The notes below the pieces were generated by a model, which saw only the letters and a program-made list of their open reading frames with translations, was not told the DNA's origin and did not search any database. From Rotaria socialis (taxonomy: Eukaryota; Rotifera; Eurotatoria; Philodinida; Philodinidae), in the NCBI GenBank assembly GCA_905331475.1, contig CAJNYU010001119.1, forward strand, positions 62,001-126,000: a DNA stretch of 64,000 bases, written 5' to 3'. Shown piece after piece: positions 62,798-64,000 of this stretch (position 1 is the first letter of the stretch; the number at the start of each line of letters is the position of its first letter). A program made the position numbers and the translations under genes.

Positions 62798-64000
62798 ATG
62801 ATGAATGCTAGATTATGTTTTATTTTTCTGACAATATTTCTTCCACAAATATCATCGTTATTTTCAAATAAAAATATTCTCTGTAGTCAATCAATTTCAA
62901 ATTCATTCATTGATTTATCGATAACCACGAATCAAAATGTATCAATAGATCTGTGTAATAAAAGATTTAATATCAGTATACGTTCAAATGAAAATTTTTT
63001 CTCGAAAAATATTTCTCTTGATGAATCCCTTGAAACTCAAACAAATCCGTATTTTGCCTATGTTGGCCACATTATTGATGATGATCATTCAACTGTCAGT
63101 TTAATTACCTATCCACAATTACAGATCTATATCTATTTAAATGGTACATATTATTATTATATTTCATTATCAAATAGTTTAACCGTAACATTGCAGTTTT
63201 CTCAACGAAAATTACTAAAATATTATCCGCAATTACTTGATGATAGTTTATGGAAAATTTTACAACAAGAAGAAGATTTTTATCAACAAAATTCTTTAAT
63301 TTTACATGATTTACATTTTATATATGAGCTATTAACATTACCATGCGAATCTGATAAGTTGCAATACAAAACCACATCCTATTGTGCATTTGCTTTATTT
63401 ATTGATGAAATTTTGTATGAAAAAACATTCGATTCGAATATCTATTCTATATACGCATTCATAGAACATTTTAATTTTTTATTACGTACATTAACCCATA
63501 ATGAATATGGAGGTTTTTCATTAACAAAATTAAAATTAATCACGCATATTGACATCAATTCAAATAATTCATTTGACATATTGCATAAACTATCTCATGA
63601 TCAAAGCTTACTATCGAAAGATTATTGCCTTGTTCATCAAATGTTAACATCTAATACTGAAAAAGATAATTATGTTCTTGGTTACCAATCATCAATTCAT
63701 ACATATGATATTGGTGGAATATGTTCATTACCATTTGACATGAATAATAATAGTTCAGAAGAAATAAATCTTAATACAGGTTTATCAATATTAAATGACA
63801 ACATAACGAAAAATCTGTCAGTATTTTTTAATGGTTTAATGAAAACAAGCTATTTATTTCTTCGTCAAATGGGTTTAAATTTAACTTTATGTTCAATAAA
63901 TACAACTCGAAAAGGTTTTTTTCAATTTAATACAGAATTATCACCTATTTTTCAAAATTGTATGGATCTAATACCAATAACGTTAGGCACAGCACTTAAA
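62798..64000 (+). CDS. ADAM10/17-like ectodomain without zinc site, 3' end missing
   Basis: An uninterrupted frame of 401 codons from ATG at 62798 to the window edge, no intron. A signal peptide follows the start (LCFIFLTIFLPQISSLF). Residues about 270-370 follow the metalloprotease domain of ADAM10/ADAM17: KDYCLVHQM, NYVLGYQSSIHTYDIGGIC, then INLNTGLSI, in the same order and spacing as CLAYVFTD, VLGLAWVG...GGIC and LNTG in ADAM10. Where ADAM10/17 have HExxHxxGxxH the sequence reads SVFFNGLMKTSYLFLRQMG, with no histidine, so zinc binding and proteolysis are not possible there. Downstream LNLTLCSINTT and IFQNCMD correspond to the end of the domain (FSLCSI, NNCF). It is probably a secreted or membrane pseudoprotease; a disintegrin or membrane part may follow outside the window. 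Confidence 0.72.
   Translation, partial: MMNARLCFIFLTIFLPQISSLFSNKNILCSQSISNSFIDLSITTNQNVSIDLCNKRFNISIRSNENFFSKNISLDESLETQTNPYFAYVGHIIDDDHSTVSLITYPQLQIYIYLNGTYYYYISLSNSLTVTLQFSQRKLLKYYPQLLDDSLWKILQQEEDFYQQNSLILHDLHFIYELLTLPCESDKLQYKTTSYCAFALFIDEILYEKTFDSNIYSIYAFIEHFNFLLRTLTHNEYGGFSLTKLKLITHIDINSNNSFDILHKLSHDQSLLSKDYCLVHQMLTSNTEKDNYVLGYQSSIHTYDIGGICSLPFDMNNNSSEEINLNTGLSILNDNITKNLSVFFNGLMKTSYLFLRQMGLNLTLCSINTTRKGFFQFNTELSPIFQNCMDLIPITLGTALK

Noticed and set aside
1-64000. tRNA, rRNA, spliced-leader RNA, CRISPR arrays or bacterial operon signals
   Set aside because: I looked for tRNA arm motifs, the rotifer leader sequence as I remember it and regular spaced repeats and saw none; a dedicated scan (tRNAscan, Infernal) would be needed to be sure.

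Overview
The window is nuclear DNA of an animal. It is AT-rich, and genes on both strands are cut by many GT-AG introns, mostly about 50-75 bases. Recognisable genes are animal ones: hamartin (TSC1), SRP68, the ESCRT-III subunit CHMP6, a tubulin-type cytosolic carboxypeptidase, a KLHL-type BTB protein, a Raw-like protein, a STRA6-like retinol receptor and an ADAM10/17-like ectodomain. Short introns, genes resembling bacterial or plant families (GFA fold, chlorophyllase-like hydrolase) and unpaired splice acceptors just before many start codons (expected for spliced-leader trans-splicing) fit a bdelloid rotifer best. The organism assignment is an inference from gene content, not a search result.

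Layout. 0.7-4.1 kb (minus): 5' half of a KLHL-like gene, then a Raw-like gene. 4.1-8.9 kb: no gene, one hairpin MITE-like element. 8.9-11.7 kb (minus): glutamine-rich protein with two C-terminal Ig domains. 11.7-18.5 kb: no convincing gene, microsatellites, a GC-richer island and a 1.36-kb transposon-like element with a 10-bp target duplication. 18.5-21.2 kb (minus): B-box-like protein. 23.3-23.7 kb (minus): small secreted protein. 25.2-31.4 kb (minus): ten-exon gene whose reading frame joins a C-type lectin domain, an EGF domain and a STRA6-like multipass receptor. 31.4-38.0 kb: microsatellite-rich, no gene. 38.0-39.1 kb (minus): proline-rich protein. 41.1-48.1 kb (plus): 32-exon AGBL2/3-type carboxypeptidase. 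48.4-50.2 kb: convergent GFA-fold gene and secreted hydrolase gene. 50.3-54.8 kb (plus): TSC1. 54.8-57.1 kb: hAT-like element with 8-bp target duplication. 57.1-61.6 kb (plus): SRP68 then CHMP6, 98 bases apart, possibly an operon. 62.8-64.0 kb (plus): intronless ADAM10/17-like protein without the HExxH zinc site, running off the window.

I rebuilt exon structures by hand from splice sites and reading phase. For Raw, Ig, B-box, lectin-STRA6, proline-rich, carboxypeptidase, GFA, hydrolase, TSC1, SRP68 and CHMP6 the exon lengths sum to whole codons with one open frame, which is strong internal support. The genes are mostly unrelated housekeeping and signalling functions; the only local groupings are the SRP68-CHMP6 pair, the TSC1/hydrolase head-to-head pair and the convergent GFA/hydrolase pair. 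The most unusual object is the lectin-EGF-STRA6 fusion; next are the metalloprotease-like protein with no zinc site, the set of unpaired acceptors, and a dispersed repeat found in introns of two genes.
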